A stretch of DNA of 64,000 nt from Rhodoferax sp. (GTDB taxonomy: Bacteria; Pseudomonadota; Gammaproteobacteria; Burkholderiales; Burkholderiaceae_C), in NCBI RefSeq assembly GCF_018780565.1, contig NZ_JADMJN010000002.1, positions 62,001 to 126,000 of the forward strand, read 5' to 3'. A program made the position numbers and the translations under genes. Each line of letters begins with the position of its first letter. The first letter of the stretch is position 1. The notes below the pieces were generated by a model, which was given only the letters and a program-made list of their open reading frames with translations, made no database searches and had not been told where the DNA came from. Below, piece by piece: positions 1 through 7,462 of the stretch.

Positions 1-563
1 GCTCAGGGCTGTTCAAGATCGTGAACCTGGCGCCCGATGGACGCGAGCAGCCGGCCGGGCTGTTCTTCAAAGGCGACTGGCTCGGATTTGATGGCATCCC
101 TTCCGGGCGTTATGGCTGCTCTGCGATTGCCCTGGACACCGGCGAGTTATGGACCATCCGCTACGACACCTTGTTGCAAGCCAGCGCCAAAGAGCCGCTG
201 CTGATGCGCCTGGTGCTGGCCGCAGTCAGTGCCCAGTTGGCCCGCAACCGCGACGCGACCTTGTCTATGGGAACGCTCTCGGCTGACGCACGGGTTGCGG
301 ACTTTCTGTTGCAGTGGGCCAATTCCCTGGCCGAGCGCGGTATGCGCACCGATCAGATCAATGTGCACATGTCCCGTGCCGAAATCGGCAATTACCTGGG
401 CTTGCGGCTGGAGTCTGTGAGCCGGGCGTTGTCGCGCCTGGCACGTTGTGGCGTCATCCATTTCAATGAGCGGGGTCGGCGTGACATCAGCATTCCCGAT
501 CTCGATGCCCTGAGTGCGTTCATTCAAAGCAGCAACGATTCTGCCGCTTCCGGTTTGCACTGA
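1..563 (+). CDS. Crp/Fnr family transcriptional regulator (5' end cut off by window)
   Basis: The frame is open from the window edge, so the N-terminal part is missing. What remains is the end of the cyclic-nucleotide-binding-like beta roll (motif GDWLGFDGI, close to FNR), the long dimerisation helix, and a C-terminal winged helix-turn-helix. The recognition helix reads LESVSRALSRL and keeps the E-x-x-S-R pattern that FNR uses to read TTGAT half sites, so an FNR-type box is the expected target. At the position of the internal FNR iron-sulfur ligand (Cys122 in E. coli) I align a tryptophan (ELWTIRYD), so an FNR-like [4Fe-4S] cluster is doubtful. The N-terminal cysteines cannot be seen. Family assignment is firm; the signal sensed is unknown. 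Confidence 0.85.
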   Translation, partial: SGLFKIVNLAPDGREQPAGLFFKGDWLGFDGIPSGRYGCSAIALDTGELWTIRYDTLLQASAKEPLLMRLVLAAVSAQLARNRDATLSMGTLSADARVADFLLQWANSLAERGMRTDQINVHMSRAEIGNYLGLRLESVSRALSRLARCGVIHFNERGRRDISIPDLDALSAFIQSSNDSAASGLH

Positions 564-589
564 GCGCCCTGGCCTGCTTGAGCGGCGGG

Positions 590-2221
590 CTAGAACGCGT
601 CTCTCGCTTCACTGGTCAGTACATCGCTGGTCGGCGGGCGCTTGGGTACGCTGGCAATCATGCAATCGGTGGTCAGGATCAGGCTGGCGATGGACCCCGC
701 GTTTTGCAGCGCCAGGCGTGTCACCTTGGCCGGGTCGATCACACCCATGGCCAGCAGGTCACCGTATTCCCGGGTCGCCGCGTTGTAGCCAAAGGCATGC
801 TGCGTGGATTCATCCACACGGTGCACCACGATGGAAGGCTCGTCCGCGGCATTGATGACAATGCGCCGCAAGGGCTCTTCGAGTGCGCGAATGACGATCT
901 TGACCCCTGAGTCCTGGTCCAGGGTGCTCAGTCGAAGATTCGCCAGCACCTTGCGCGCGCGCAGCAAAGCCACGCCGCCGCCGGGCACGATGCCTTCTTC
1001 CACGGCGGCGCGGGTGGCATGCAGCGCATCTTCCACCCGCAACTTGCGCTCCTTCAGTTCGGTTTCGGTGGCTGCACCCACCTTGACCAGGGCCACGCCG
1101 CCGGCCAGCTTGGCAAGTCGCTCGTCGAGCTGCTTGCGGTCGTATTCGCTGGTGCTGGACTCGCGCTCTTTGCGGATCAGGGCGACACGTGCCTCAATGG
1201 CGCTGCTGCTCCCTGCGCCGCCGATGAGGGTGGTGCTGTCCTTGTCCACCTCCACGCGCTTGGCGTGTCCCAGGTCTTCGAGCTTCACCTTGGTCAGTGT
1301 CATGCCCAGTTCCTCGGTGATCACGCTGCCGCCCGTCAGGGCAGCAATGTCCTGCAGCAGGGCACGGCGGCGGTCGCCAAAGCCGGGGGCCTTGACGGCG
1401 CAGGTCTTGATCACGCCGCGCACACTGTTGATCACCAGCGTGGCCAATGCATCGCTGTCAATATCTTCCGCCACGACCAACAGGGGGCTGCCGGACTTGG
1501 CCACCAGCTCCAGCAGTGGCACCAGATCGGCGATCGAGGACAGGCGCCGGTCGCACAAAAGAATGTGCACGTTCTCCAGCACCGCCGCGCCGCGCTCCAC
1601 GTTGTTCACGAAGTAGGGGGAGAGGTAGCCCCGGTCAAACTGCATGCCCTCCACCACCTCCAGTTCACTCACCATGCCGGAGCCGTCCTCAATGGACACA
1701 GCACCCTCCCGGCCGACCTTGTTCATGGCTTGCGAGATCAGGTCACCGATGGAGCGGTCATTGTTGGCCGAGATAGCCGCCACATGGGCAATCTCCTGCG
1801 GGGTGGCGCAGGGCTGTGCCATCTTCTTCAGCTCTGCCACCACCTGTTCGATGGCCTGGTCCATGCCGCGTTTGAGGTCCATGGGGTTCATGCCGGCCGC
1901 CAGGTATTTGAGCCCCTCGTTGATCATGCTGTGGGCCAGCACGGTGGCAGTGGTGGTTCCGTCGCCAGCCATCTCGCTGGTGCGGGCCGACACCTCGCGC
2001 AGCATCTGGGCGCCCATGTTCTCGAAGTGATCCTCCAGCTCGATGGACTTGGCCACCACCACCCCGGAATTGACAATCTGCGGCGGCCCGAACTCGCGTT
2101 CGATGATCACCGTGCGGCCACGCGGCCCCAGCGTCACCTTCACGGCGTCGGCCAGCGCATCCACGCCGCGGCGGATTTTGTCCCGTGCATCTTCCCGGTA
2201 AATGATTTTTTTCGCAGTCAT
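590..2221 (-). CDS. groL: Chaperonin GroEL, divergent paralogue without GGM tail
   Basis: A 543-residue 60-kDa chaperonin. The start ATG at 2219-2221 follows AAAGGA at a good distance; the frame could open 24 codons earlier but that stretch does not look like GroEL. The ATP-site motif [13 protein letters not shown], the VPGGGVALL motif and the [18 protein letters not shown] block are present, and the hydrophobic apical-domain residues for substrate and GroES binding look conserved ([17 protein letters not shown]). The C terminus ends in a hydrophilic tail ([13 protein letters not shown]) instead of the usual Gly-Gly-Met repeats. No groES lies beside it, and no CIRCE element is visible upstream. 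It is divergently transcribed from an Hsp20 gene, which suggests a stress-linked secondary chaperonin rather than the housekeeping copy; that role is inference. Confidence 0.92.
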   Translation of the reverse strand: MTAKKIIYREDARDKIRRGVDALADAVKVTLGPRGRTVIIEREFGPPQIVNSGVVVAKSIELEDHFENMGAQMLREVSARTSEMAGDGTTTATVLAHSMINEGLKYLAAGMNPMDLKRGMDQAIEQVVAELKKMAQPCATPQEIAHVAAISANNDRSIGDLISQAMNKVGREGAVSIEDGSGMVSELEVVEGMQFDRGYLSPYFVNNVERGAAVLENVHILLCDRRLSSIADLVPLLELVAKSGSPLLVVAEDIDSDALATLVINSVRGVIKTCAVKAPGFGDRRRALLQDIAALTGGSVITEELGMTLTKVKLEDLGHAKRVEVDKDSTTLIGGAGSSSAIEARVALIRKERESSTSEYDRKQLDERLAKLAGGVALVKVGAATETELKERKLRVEDALHATRAAVEEGIVPGGGVALLRARKVLANLRLSTLDQDSGVKIVIRALEEPLRRIVINAADEPSIVVHRVDESTQHAFGYNAATREYGDLLAMGVIDPAKVTRLALQNAGSIASLILTTDCMIASVPKRPPTSDVLTSEARDAF

Positions 2222-2402
2222 GGTCAGTCCTTTCAAGCCAGCTTTTTGCAGATGTTTCAAATGTGCCGGGCACGTGTTTGTCTGCGTTGACAAATCTCAA
2301 AACTGGCGTGGCACTGGCGACTAATCTTGACATCGACTCATTCGCATGCACATGGGAATGAGCCAAAGCTTTCATCCATTTTTTCTTATTGAGGTACCTA
2401 CC

Positions 2403-2846
2403 ATGAGCAACCTGCGTTTGTTTGAGCCACGTCTGTTTGAGCCGGCATTGAGCGACTCCTTCGAGTCCATGTTCCGCCGCTTTATGGCGCCGATGCGCAT
2501 GGATCTTGAGGGGCCCGTCATGGACATGCGTGTCGATGTGACCGAGGTCGATGGCCTCTACAAGGTCCGTGCCGATCTGCCGGGCGTGAAGAAGGACGAC
2601 ATCAATGTCCGCATTGACGGCAACATTGTCCAGATTGATGCCGAAGTCAAGGAAGAAAAGGAGACCAAGGATCGCGGCGGCAAGGTGCTGCGCAGCGAGC
2701 GCTACCACGGCGCGATTTCGCGGGCCTTCTCGGTCGCGCAAGACGTGGACGATGCCAAGGTCTCGGCCAAGTTTGAAGACGGCGTGCTGACCCTGGAGTT
2801 GCCCAAGAAGGCCACCGTGGCGTCCAAGAAGATCGCGATTCAGTGA
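2403..2846 (+). CDS. Hsp20/alpha-crystallin small heat-shock protein
   Basis: A 147-residue ATP-independent holdase. The start at 2403 is preceded by GAGG about 8 bases upstream; the upstream in-frame ATG codons at 2346 and 2352 lack this. The alpha-crystallin domain covers roughly residues 40-135, with the ADLPGVKKDDI and GVLTLELPKK motifs typical of bacterial class A proteins, and the C-terminal I-x-I anchor (KKIAIQ) is intact at the very end. The N-terminal arm is rich in Leu-Phe-Glu repeats. It is divergent to the groEL-like gene over a 181-bp region that has two TTGACA hexamers (2287-2292 and 2327-2332) but no clear heat-shock sigma promoter that I can defend. Confidence 0.93.
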   Translation: MSNLRLFEPRLFEPALSDSFESMFRRFMAPMRMDLEGPVMDMRVDVTEVDGLYKVRADLPGVKKDDINVRIDGNIVQIDAEVKEEKETKDRGGKVLRSERYHGAISRAFSVAQDVDDAKVSAKFEDGVLTLELPKKATVASKKIAIQ

Positions 2847-2853
2847 CGCCGGT

Positions 2854-2892
2854 TGCGTGATCGCAGAGCGGGTGTTGCTTTGTGATCACGCA
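2854..2892 (+). terminator. Long hairpin downstream of hsp20
   Basis: TGCGTGATC (2854-2862) and GATCACGCA (2884-2892) are exact inverted repeats. The stem continues inward through GCAGAGC / GCTTTGT with two G-T wobbles, giving a 16-bp stem with a 7-base loop eight bases after the hsp20 stop. No uridine run follows, so it is either an imperfect terminator or an mRNA 3'-end stabiliser. Confidence 0.55.
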
Positions 2893-2897
2893 TCAAT

Positions 2898-2914
2898 GCT
2901 ATATTAACAATAGC
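2898..2914. repeat. GCTAT-N7-ATAGC dispersed palindrome, copy 1
   Basis: GCTAT at 2898-2902 and ATAGC at 2910-2914 with seven bases between. The same arrangement recurs at 12862, 14818 and 56703. This copy is intergenic, between hsp20 and the kinase gene. Confidence 0.6.
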
Positions 2915-3061
2915 TAAATGTCCTTTTGATGAAGGGACTTAGGACACATTTGTCATAAAAATGTCAACAGAACAATGCTTGTCCGGATTGACGTTTTGAA
3001 AGAATCGTGTTGCCAAATTGAAGTGGATCGACTTAGCATGCGGCGATAGTTACAAATTATC

Positions 3062-5656
3062 ATGAACCCGTCCACAGCCCCATCGGTCAACGGTATTGGC
3101 TTGTCGCCAGGGCGTGGCGTCACCTCTCACACCAGTGAGTCGCTGGCATTGCGCCACCGTGCCGAGGCACGCTTTCGGGAGATCGCCTCCCTGTTGCCGC
3201 CACGGTCGGGTGAGATCCTGTCGGAGACCGCGCGTGAGATGTTGCACGAGCTGCAGGTTCATCAGATCGAACTGGAGATGCAGAACGAGGAGCTGCGTCG
3301 GGCTCAGGGCGAACTGGAGCTTGCGCGGGAGAAGTATTTCGATTTGTATGAGCTGGCGCCGGTGGGCTATTGTTCGGTCGGTCAGTCTGGTGTGATCGTC
3401 AAGGCCAACCTCACACTGGCTACGCTGCTGGGTGTGCCGCGCAGCGTGCTGACCCAACGTTTGCTGAGCCAGTTCATCGGTAAGGATGATCAGGGCCTCT
3501 ACTACCGGCTGCGCCGAAAGCTCATGGCGGCTGGTGAGCCTCAGTCCTGCGATGTGCGGCTGGTCAGGGGCGACACCACGGAGGTTTGGGCCAGTCTGGT
3601 CGCCACCGTTTCGCAAGATGAAAAGGGGGCGCCTGTCATGCTGGTGGCCCTGAGCGATGCCAGCGAGCGCAAACGCGCCGATGAACTGGAGCGCAGCAAC
3701 GCCGTGCTGCTCAGCGCCGAGGCCTTCAATCGCTCGATCATGGACTCTCTCGGGGCCGAGATTGCCGTGCTGGACCGTGACGGGGTGATCGTGGCCGTGA
3801 ACGAGCCCTGGCGCAGTTTTGGCCGCAGGAATGGCATCGTGGCCGGCAAGATGTCGACCCGAACCGATGTGGGCGCCAATTACCTGTCGGCCTGCCATGT
3901 GGACAGCGACTCCCCGGACCATGAGGATGCTGTGAAGGCCAGCCGGGGTATCCAGGCGGTACTGGATGGGCGCTCAACCGGGTTCAGGCAGGAATACCGC
4001 TGCCCTTCGCCCTTGCGACCGCACCAGTGGTTCCTGATGAATGTCAGCCCGTTGACGGCGACGGGTGGTGGCGCGGTGATTTTGCACAAGGACATCAGCG
4101 AACGCAAGCTGGTTGAGCGCAAGCTGCGCGAGGCCCTGCTGTTGCAGGAAACCATTCTGAATGGCGCAACGCATCCGATCATTGTCACCAGCAACACGGG
4201 CGTGATTCGCCTGGTCAACGCCGCTGCTGTGCGCGCCCTGGGCTATGGCCGCCAGGAGTTGGTGAGTCAGCGCTTTGTCACCTGCCTGTTTGATCCTCAG
4301 GAACTTCTGGAGCGGGCACAAGAACTGGGCAGGCGGGGGCCTTTGCCGCCGCAGGATGAGTTTTCCCTGCTGATCGGCAAGGCCAAGGCGGGGGAGGCCA
4401 ATGAGCAGGAGTGGACCCTGATGCGCCAGGACGGCAGCCGCTTTCCCGCCCTGGTGGTCCAGGTTGGTCTGCGCAACGAGGGCGGCCTGGATGGCTATGT
4501 GTTTGTCGCGATTGACATCACCGAGCGCAGGCGCAGCAAGCTGGCGGTGATGAACGCCATGCAGGCGGCAGAGAGTGCCAACCTTGCCAAGTCCCGTTTC
4601 ATGGCGGCGGCCAGCCATGACCTGCGCCAGCCGCTGGCCGCGCTCTCCCTGTATGTCGGGCTGCTCAAGCAGCGCCTGCTGCCGGGCAACGACGAATTGC
4701 TGGCCAGCTTGCAGAGCTGCGTTGACAGCCTGAGCGAATTGATGGGCGATCTGCTGGATGTGAGTAAGCTCAGTGCCGGGGTTGTCACGCCCAAGCTGGC
4801 CGACTTTGCGGTGGATGCGATGCTGGAGAGCGTGGTCGCCATCAGCTCCGCCGAGGCGCGTCTGAAGGGCCTGGACCTGCGCTTGCGGGGCAAAGGCTGG
4901 TTCACCCGCTCGGACCGGGTGCTGTTGCAGCGCATTGTCAGCAATTTTGTCGCCAATGCGATCAGCTACACCGACCAGGGTGGCATCTTGATTGCCTGCC
5001 GGCTCCATCAGGGGCGTCAGTGGATCGAGGTCTGGGATACTGGGCACGGCGTCCCGGCGGACAAGAAGGCGCATATTTTCGAGGAGTTCACGCAACTGGA
5101 AGACAGCGTGCAGCACCGCGGTAGCGGCCTGGGTCTGGCCATTGCCGCCAAGATGGCCGCAGTGCTGGGTTTGCGTATCCGCATGAGTTCCAGGCCGGGT
5201 CGCGGATCGATGTTTGCCGTGGAGCTGCCCGCCGGTCAGATGGTGGTACCTGCCGCAGCCCCGCCCCCGCAGGCCTTGCCAAGGGCGCTGGTGATTGGTG
5301 TGGTGGACGACGACACCCAGGTGCTGCCGGCATTGGTTCTGGCGCTGCAAGCCATGGGGCACGAGGTGGTTTCCGCGACAAATACCAAGGACTTCATGGC
5401 CTGTCTGGCAGGGCGCAAGCTCGACATCGTGCTGTCGGACTATCGTCTGGCCTCGGCCGGGACCGGGTTTGGGGTGATCGAGGTGGCGCGCTCGCTGTTT
5501 GGCGCGGACCTGCCCGCCATCATCATCACCGGCGACACCGATCCGGCGCTCATTCGCAGCATGGCCGATCGCGGCATTGCGGTGCATTTCAAGCCGCTCA
5601 AGATGGATGTGCTGCAAGCGCTCATCGCGGATGCAACCCGGACGCGCAAACCATGA
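3062..5656 (+). CDS. PAS-domain hybrid sensor histidine kinase/response regulator
   Basis: An 864-residue cytoplasmic kinase with no membrane segment. After an N-terminal helical region (about 25-90) come three PAS-type domains (about 90-205, 220-350 and 360-495), a HisKA dimerisation domain with the phospho-accepting His519 in SHDLRQPL, an HATPase domain with DTGHGVPADKK and GSGLGLAIAAKM, and a C-terminal receiver with acceptor Asp793 (VLSDYRLA). The H box with RQP instead of RTP is typical of the NahK/RcsC-like subgroup. The next gene, a stand-alone receiver, overlaps the stop by four bases (ATGA), so the two are probably translated together and may form a relay. I see no strong ribosome site ahead of the ATG. 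Confidence 0.9.
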   Translation: MNPSTAPSVNGIGLSPGRGVTSHTSESLALRHRAEARFREIASLLPPRSGEILSETAREMLHELQVHQIELEMQNEELRRAQGELELAREKYFDLYELAPVGYCSVGQSGVIVKANLTLATLLGVPRSVLTQRLLSQFIGKDDQGLYYRLRRKLMAAGEPQSCDVRLVRGDTTEVWASLVATVSQDEKGAPVMLVALSDASERKRADELERSNAVLLSAEAFNRSIMDSLGAEIAVLDRDGVIVAVNEPWRSFGRRNGIVAGKMSTRTDVGANYLSACHVDSDSPDHEDAVKASRGIQAVLDGRSTGFRQEYRCPSPLRPHQWFLMNVSPLTATGGGAVILHKDISERKLVERKLREALLLQETILNGATHPIIVTSNTGVIRLVNAAAVRALGYGRQELVSQRFVTCLFDPQELLERAQELGRRGPLPPQDEFSLLIGKAKAGEANEQEWTLMRQDGSRFPALVVQVGLRNEGGLDGYVFVAIDITERRRSKLAVMNAMQAAESANLAKSRFMAAASHDLRQPLAALSLYVGLLKQRLLPGNDELLASLQSCVDSLSELMGDLLDVSKLSAGVVTPKLADFAVDAMLESVVAISSAEARLKGLDLRLRGKGWFTRSDRVLLQRIVSNFVANAISYTDQGGILIACRLHQGRQWIEVWDTGHGVPADKKAHIFEEFTQLEDSVQHRGSGLGLAIAAKMAAVLGLRIRMSSRPGRGSMFAVELPAGQMVVPAAAPPPQALPRALVIGVVDDDTQVLPALVLALQAMGHEVVSATNTKDFMACLAGRKLDIVLSDYRLASAGTGFGVIEVARSLFGADLPAIIITGDTDPALIRSMADRGIAVHFKPLKMDVLQALIADATRTRKP

Positions 5657-6102
5657 CGCTGCGTGTGCTGCTGGCCGACGACCATCTGCTGTTCAGAAGT
5701 GCCCTGCGCATGAGCCTGGAGGCCATCCCCGGCATTGAAGTCGTTGCCGAGGCCGCCAATGGACGCGCCGCCATTGACGCTGTGGGTCTGAGCCGGGCCG
5801 AGGTGGTGTGCATGGACATCAACATGCCCGGGCTTGATGGCATCGAGGCCACGAGTGCGATTCTGGCGGTACACCCGGGGGTGAAGGTGATCGGTTTGTC
5901 CGCTCATGTGGACCCGGTCCGGGTGGCGGACATGTTCCGTGCCGGCGCCCTGGGTTATGTGCACAAGAGCCATGCCGGCACCGAATTGCCCGAGGCGATT
6001 CTCAGGGTGAACCAGGGGCTTGGCTACCTCAGCCCCGAGCTGGGCGTCGGGGACATGGATGAACTGATGCGCTATGTCGGACCGGCCCACGGTGCCGCCT
6101 GA
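5653..6102 (+). CDS. Single-domain response regulator (NarL-type receiver without DNA-binding domain)
   Basis: A 149-residue protein holding only a receiver: the acidic pair in LLADDHLLFR, the phospho-acceptor Asp in CMDINMPGLDG and the Lys of YVHKSHAG are present. The sequence is of the NarL/LuxR receiver type (SALRMSLEAIPGIEVVAEA), but it stops about 25 residues after the receiver and no helix-turn-helix follows in any frame before 6233. It overlaps the upstream hybrid kinase by four bases, so that kinase is its likely partner. It may act as a phosphate sink or by protein contact. It could descend from a full LuxR regulator that lost its output domain. Confidence 0.85.
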   Translation: MTLRVLLADDHLLFRSALRMSLEAIPGIEVVAEAANGRAAIDAVGLSRAEVVCMDINMPGLDGIEATSAILAVHPGVKVIGLSAHVDPVRVADMFRAGALGYVHKSHAGTELPEAILRVNQGLGYLSPELGVGDMDELMRYVGPAHGAA

Positions 6103-6130
6103 GGCGATGCGGGTGCTGCACGGGGATGTC

Positions 6131-6171
6131 ACTACCGGTATCCGCGTATTCGCACTACCTGTTTTCAGGTA
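6131..6171. promoter_or_regulatory. Paired palindromes upstream of the cheB-cheR fusion gene, candidate operator
   Basis: TACCGGTA (6133-6140) is a perfect palindrome, and TACCTG-TTTT-CAGGTA (6156-6171) is a perfect inverted repeat; both half sites sit in ACTACC. A related ACTACCGGATATTG occurs at 10227-10240 before the diguanylate cyclase gene. Binding by the LuxR-type regulator encoded at 9563 is inference. Confidence 0.4.
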
Positions 6172-6259
6172 ATTTGATCGCCGTAGCAGGGCGTGGCCTC
6201 CTGCACCGGCTAAACTAAAAAAATGGCAGCCCATGGCGCTGCACCCGAGGAGATTCTGT

Positions 6260-7462
6260 TTGTCTGTCAAACCCGCTGTCAGGCGTCGTCCCAAGGCCGA
6301 TGTTCCCCAAACCATTGCCGCCGCAGACATGCCCGTGGGCCTGTGTATTGCGGGCATAGGGGCCTCGGCAGGGGGCTACGACGCCATTCGCAAGTTCTTT
6401 CGTGCCATGCCCGAAGACAGCGGTGTGGCCTTTGTGGTGGTGCAGCATCTGGACCCAACGCACACCAGCCTGGCGGCCGAGCTGTTTGCCAAATGCACCA
6501 GCATGCCCGTGTCCGAGGCCCGCGAGGGCGAGCGGATAGAAGCCAATCATGTCTACACCTCGCCCTCCGACAAGGAAGTGGCGGTGAAGAACGGTTGCCT
6601 GCGCCTGACGCCGCGCCCCCCGGTGAAGCAGTTGCATTTGCCGATCGATCATTTCTTCAGTTCGCTGGGCCTGGATTGCGGCGCGCGGGCCATTGGCATC
6701 GTTTTGTCGGGTACCGGCACCGATGGCACGCTGGGCCTGAAGGAAATCGCGGCGCAGGGCGGTATTGTGCTGGTGCAGGAGCCTGTGTCGGCCCAGTTTG
6801 ACGGCATGCCCAACAGTGCCATTGCCGCGGCCATTGCCAATTACGTGCTGCCGGTGGAGGAGATGCCCGCCGTCATTGCCGGCTACGTGCGTCACCCCTA
6901 CGTCGGCGGCCCGGATGAAGCCGATCCCGGTCTGATCGATCCCAAGACGCTTCAAAGCCTGTTCAGTATCGTTCAAGCCCGGCGCGGCCACGATTTTTCC
7001 GGCTACAAGCCCGGCACGATGTTTCGCCGCATCCAGCGACGCATGGGTTTGCACAACCTCCTGAAAAGCAAGGACTATCTGGCCCTGCTCCAGACAGACC
7101 CGAACGAGGTGGACGCCCTGTTTCGCGATCTGCTGATTGGCGTGACCGAGTTTTTCCGTGATCCGCTGGCCTGGGACACACTGGATGCCGACGTGATCAT
7201 CCCCCTGGTCGGCGAAAAGGAGCGCGACGAGCCCATCCGTATCTGGATTCCCGGCTGCTCCACGGGTGAAGAGGCCTACACCATGGCCATGGTGGTGCTG
7301 GAGCGCTTGCGCCGGGTCCGCAAGCATTGCCCGGTCCAGATATTTGCCACCGACACCAACAACGATGCGCTGGAAGTGGGGCGCCTGGGTCGTTACCCGG
7401 TGGGCATCGCCGCGCGCATACCGGCCTCCTGGCTGGGGCGGAATTTTTGTCGGGGGTGTTGA
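6260..7462 (+). CDS. CheB-CheR-PAS-histidine kinase fusion, N-terminal part before a frameshift
   Basis: This part carries a CheB methylesterase domain (about residues 25-210: GIGASAGG nucleophile Ser, QHLDPTHTS His, GTGTDGT Asp) and most of a CheR methyltransferase domain (about 225-395: RRIQRRMG, VTEFFRDPLAW, PGCSTGEEAYTMAM as SAM loop, FATDTNNDALEVGRLGRYP). The likely start is TTG 6260, seven bases after GAGGAG (6247-6252); an ATG at 6233 in the same frame has no such site. At about 7442 the frame breaks: SWLGRNF runs to a TGA at 7460, whereas removing one A from the AA at 7442-7443 gives SWLGRIFVGGVEQQSY and continues CheR in the frame of the next entry. There is no CheB receiver domain. 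Biologically this is one gene with the 7443-9566 part, either a true frameshift mutation or a sequencing error. Confidence 0.8.
   Translation: MSVKPAVRRRPKADVPQTIAAADMPVGLCIAGIGASAGGYDAIRKFFRAMPEDSGVAFVVVQHLDPTHTSLAAELFAKCTSMPVSEAREGERIEANHVYTSPSDKEVAVKNGCLRLTPRPPVKQLHLPIDHFFSSLGLDCGARAIGIVLSGTGTDGTLGLKEIAAQGGIVLVQEPVSAQFDGMPNSAIAAAIANYVLPVEEMPAVIAGYVRHPYVGGPDEADPGLIDPKTLQSLFSIVQARRGHDFSGYKPGTMFRRIQRRMGLHNLLKSKDYLALLQTDPNEVDALFRDLLIGVTEFFRDPLAWDTLDADVIIPLVGEKERDEPIRIWIPGCSTGEEAYTMAMVVLERLRRVRKHCPVQIFATDTNNDALEVGRLGRYPVGIAARIPASWLGRNFCRGC

Noticed and set aside
2222..2402. CIRCE element or heat-shock sigma promoter between groEL and hsp20
   Set aside because: No TTAGCACTC-N9-GAGTGCTAA element is present, and the CTTGAC at 2326 has no convincing partner -10 sequence.
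3974..5617. Long minus-strand reading frame opposite the PAS hybrid kinase
   Set aside because: No domain is recognisable and the composition is that of an antisense shadow; the kinase on the other strand is clear.
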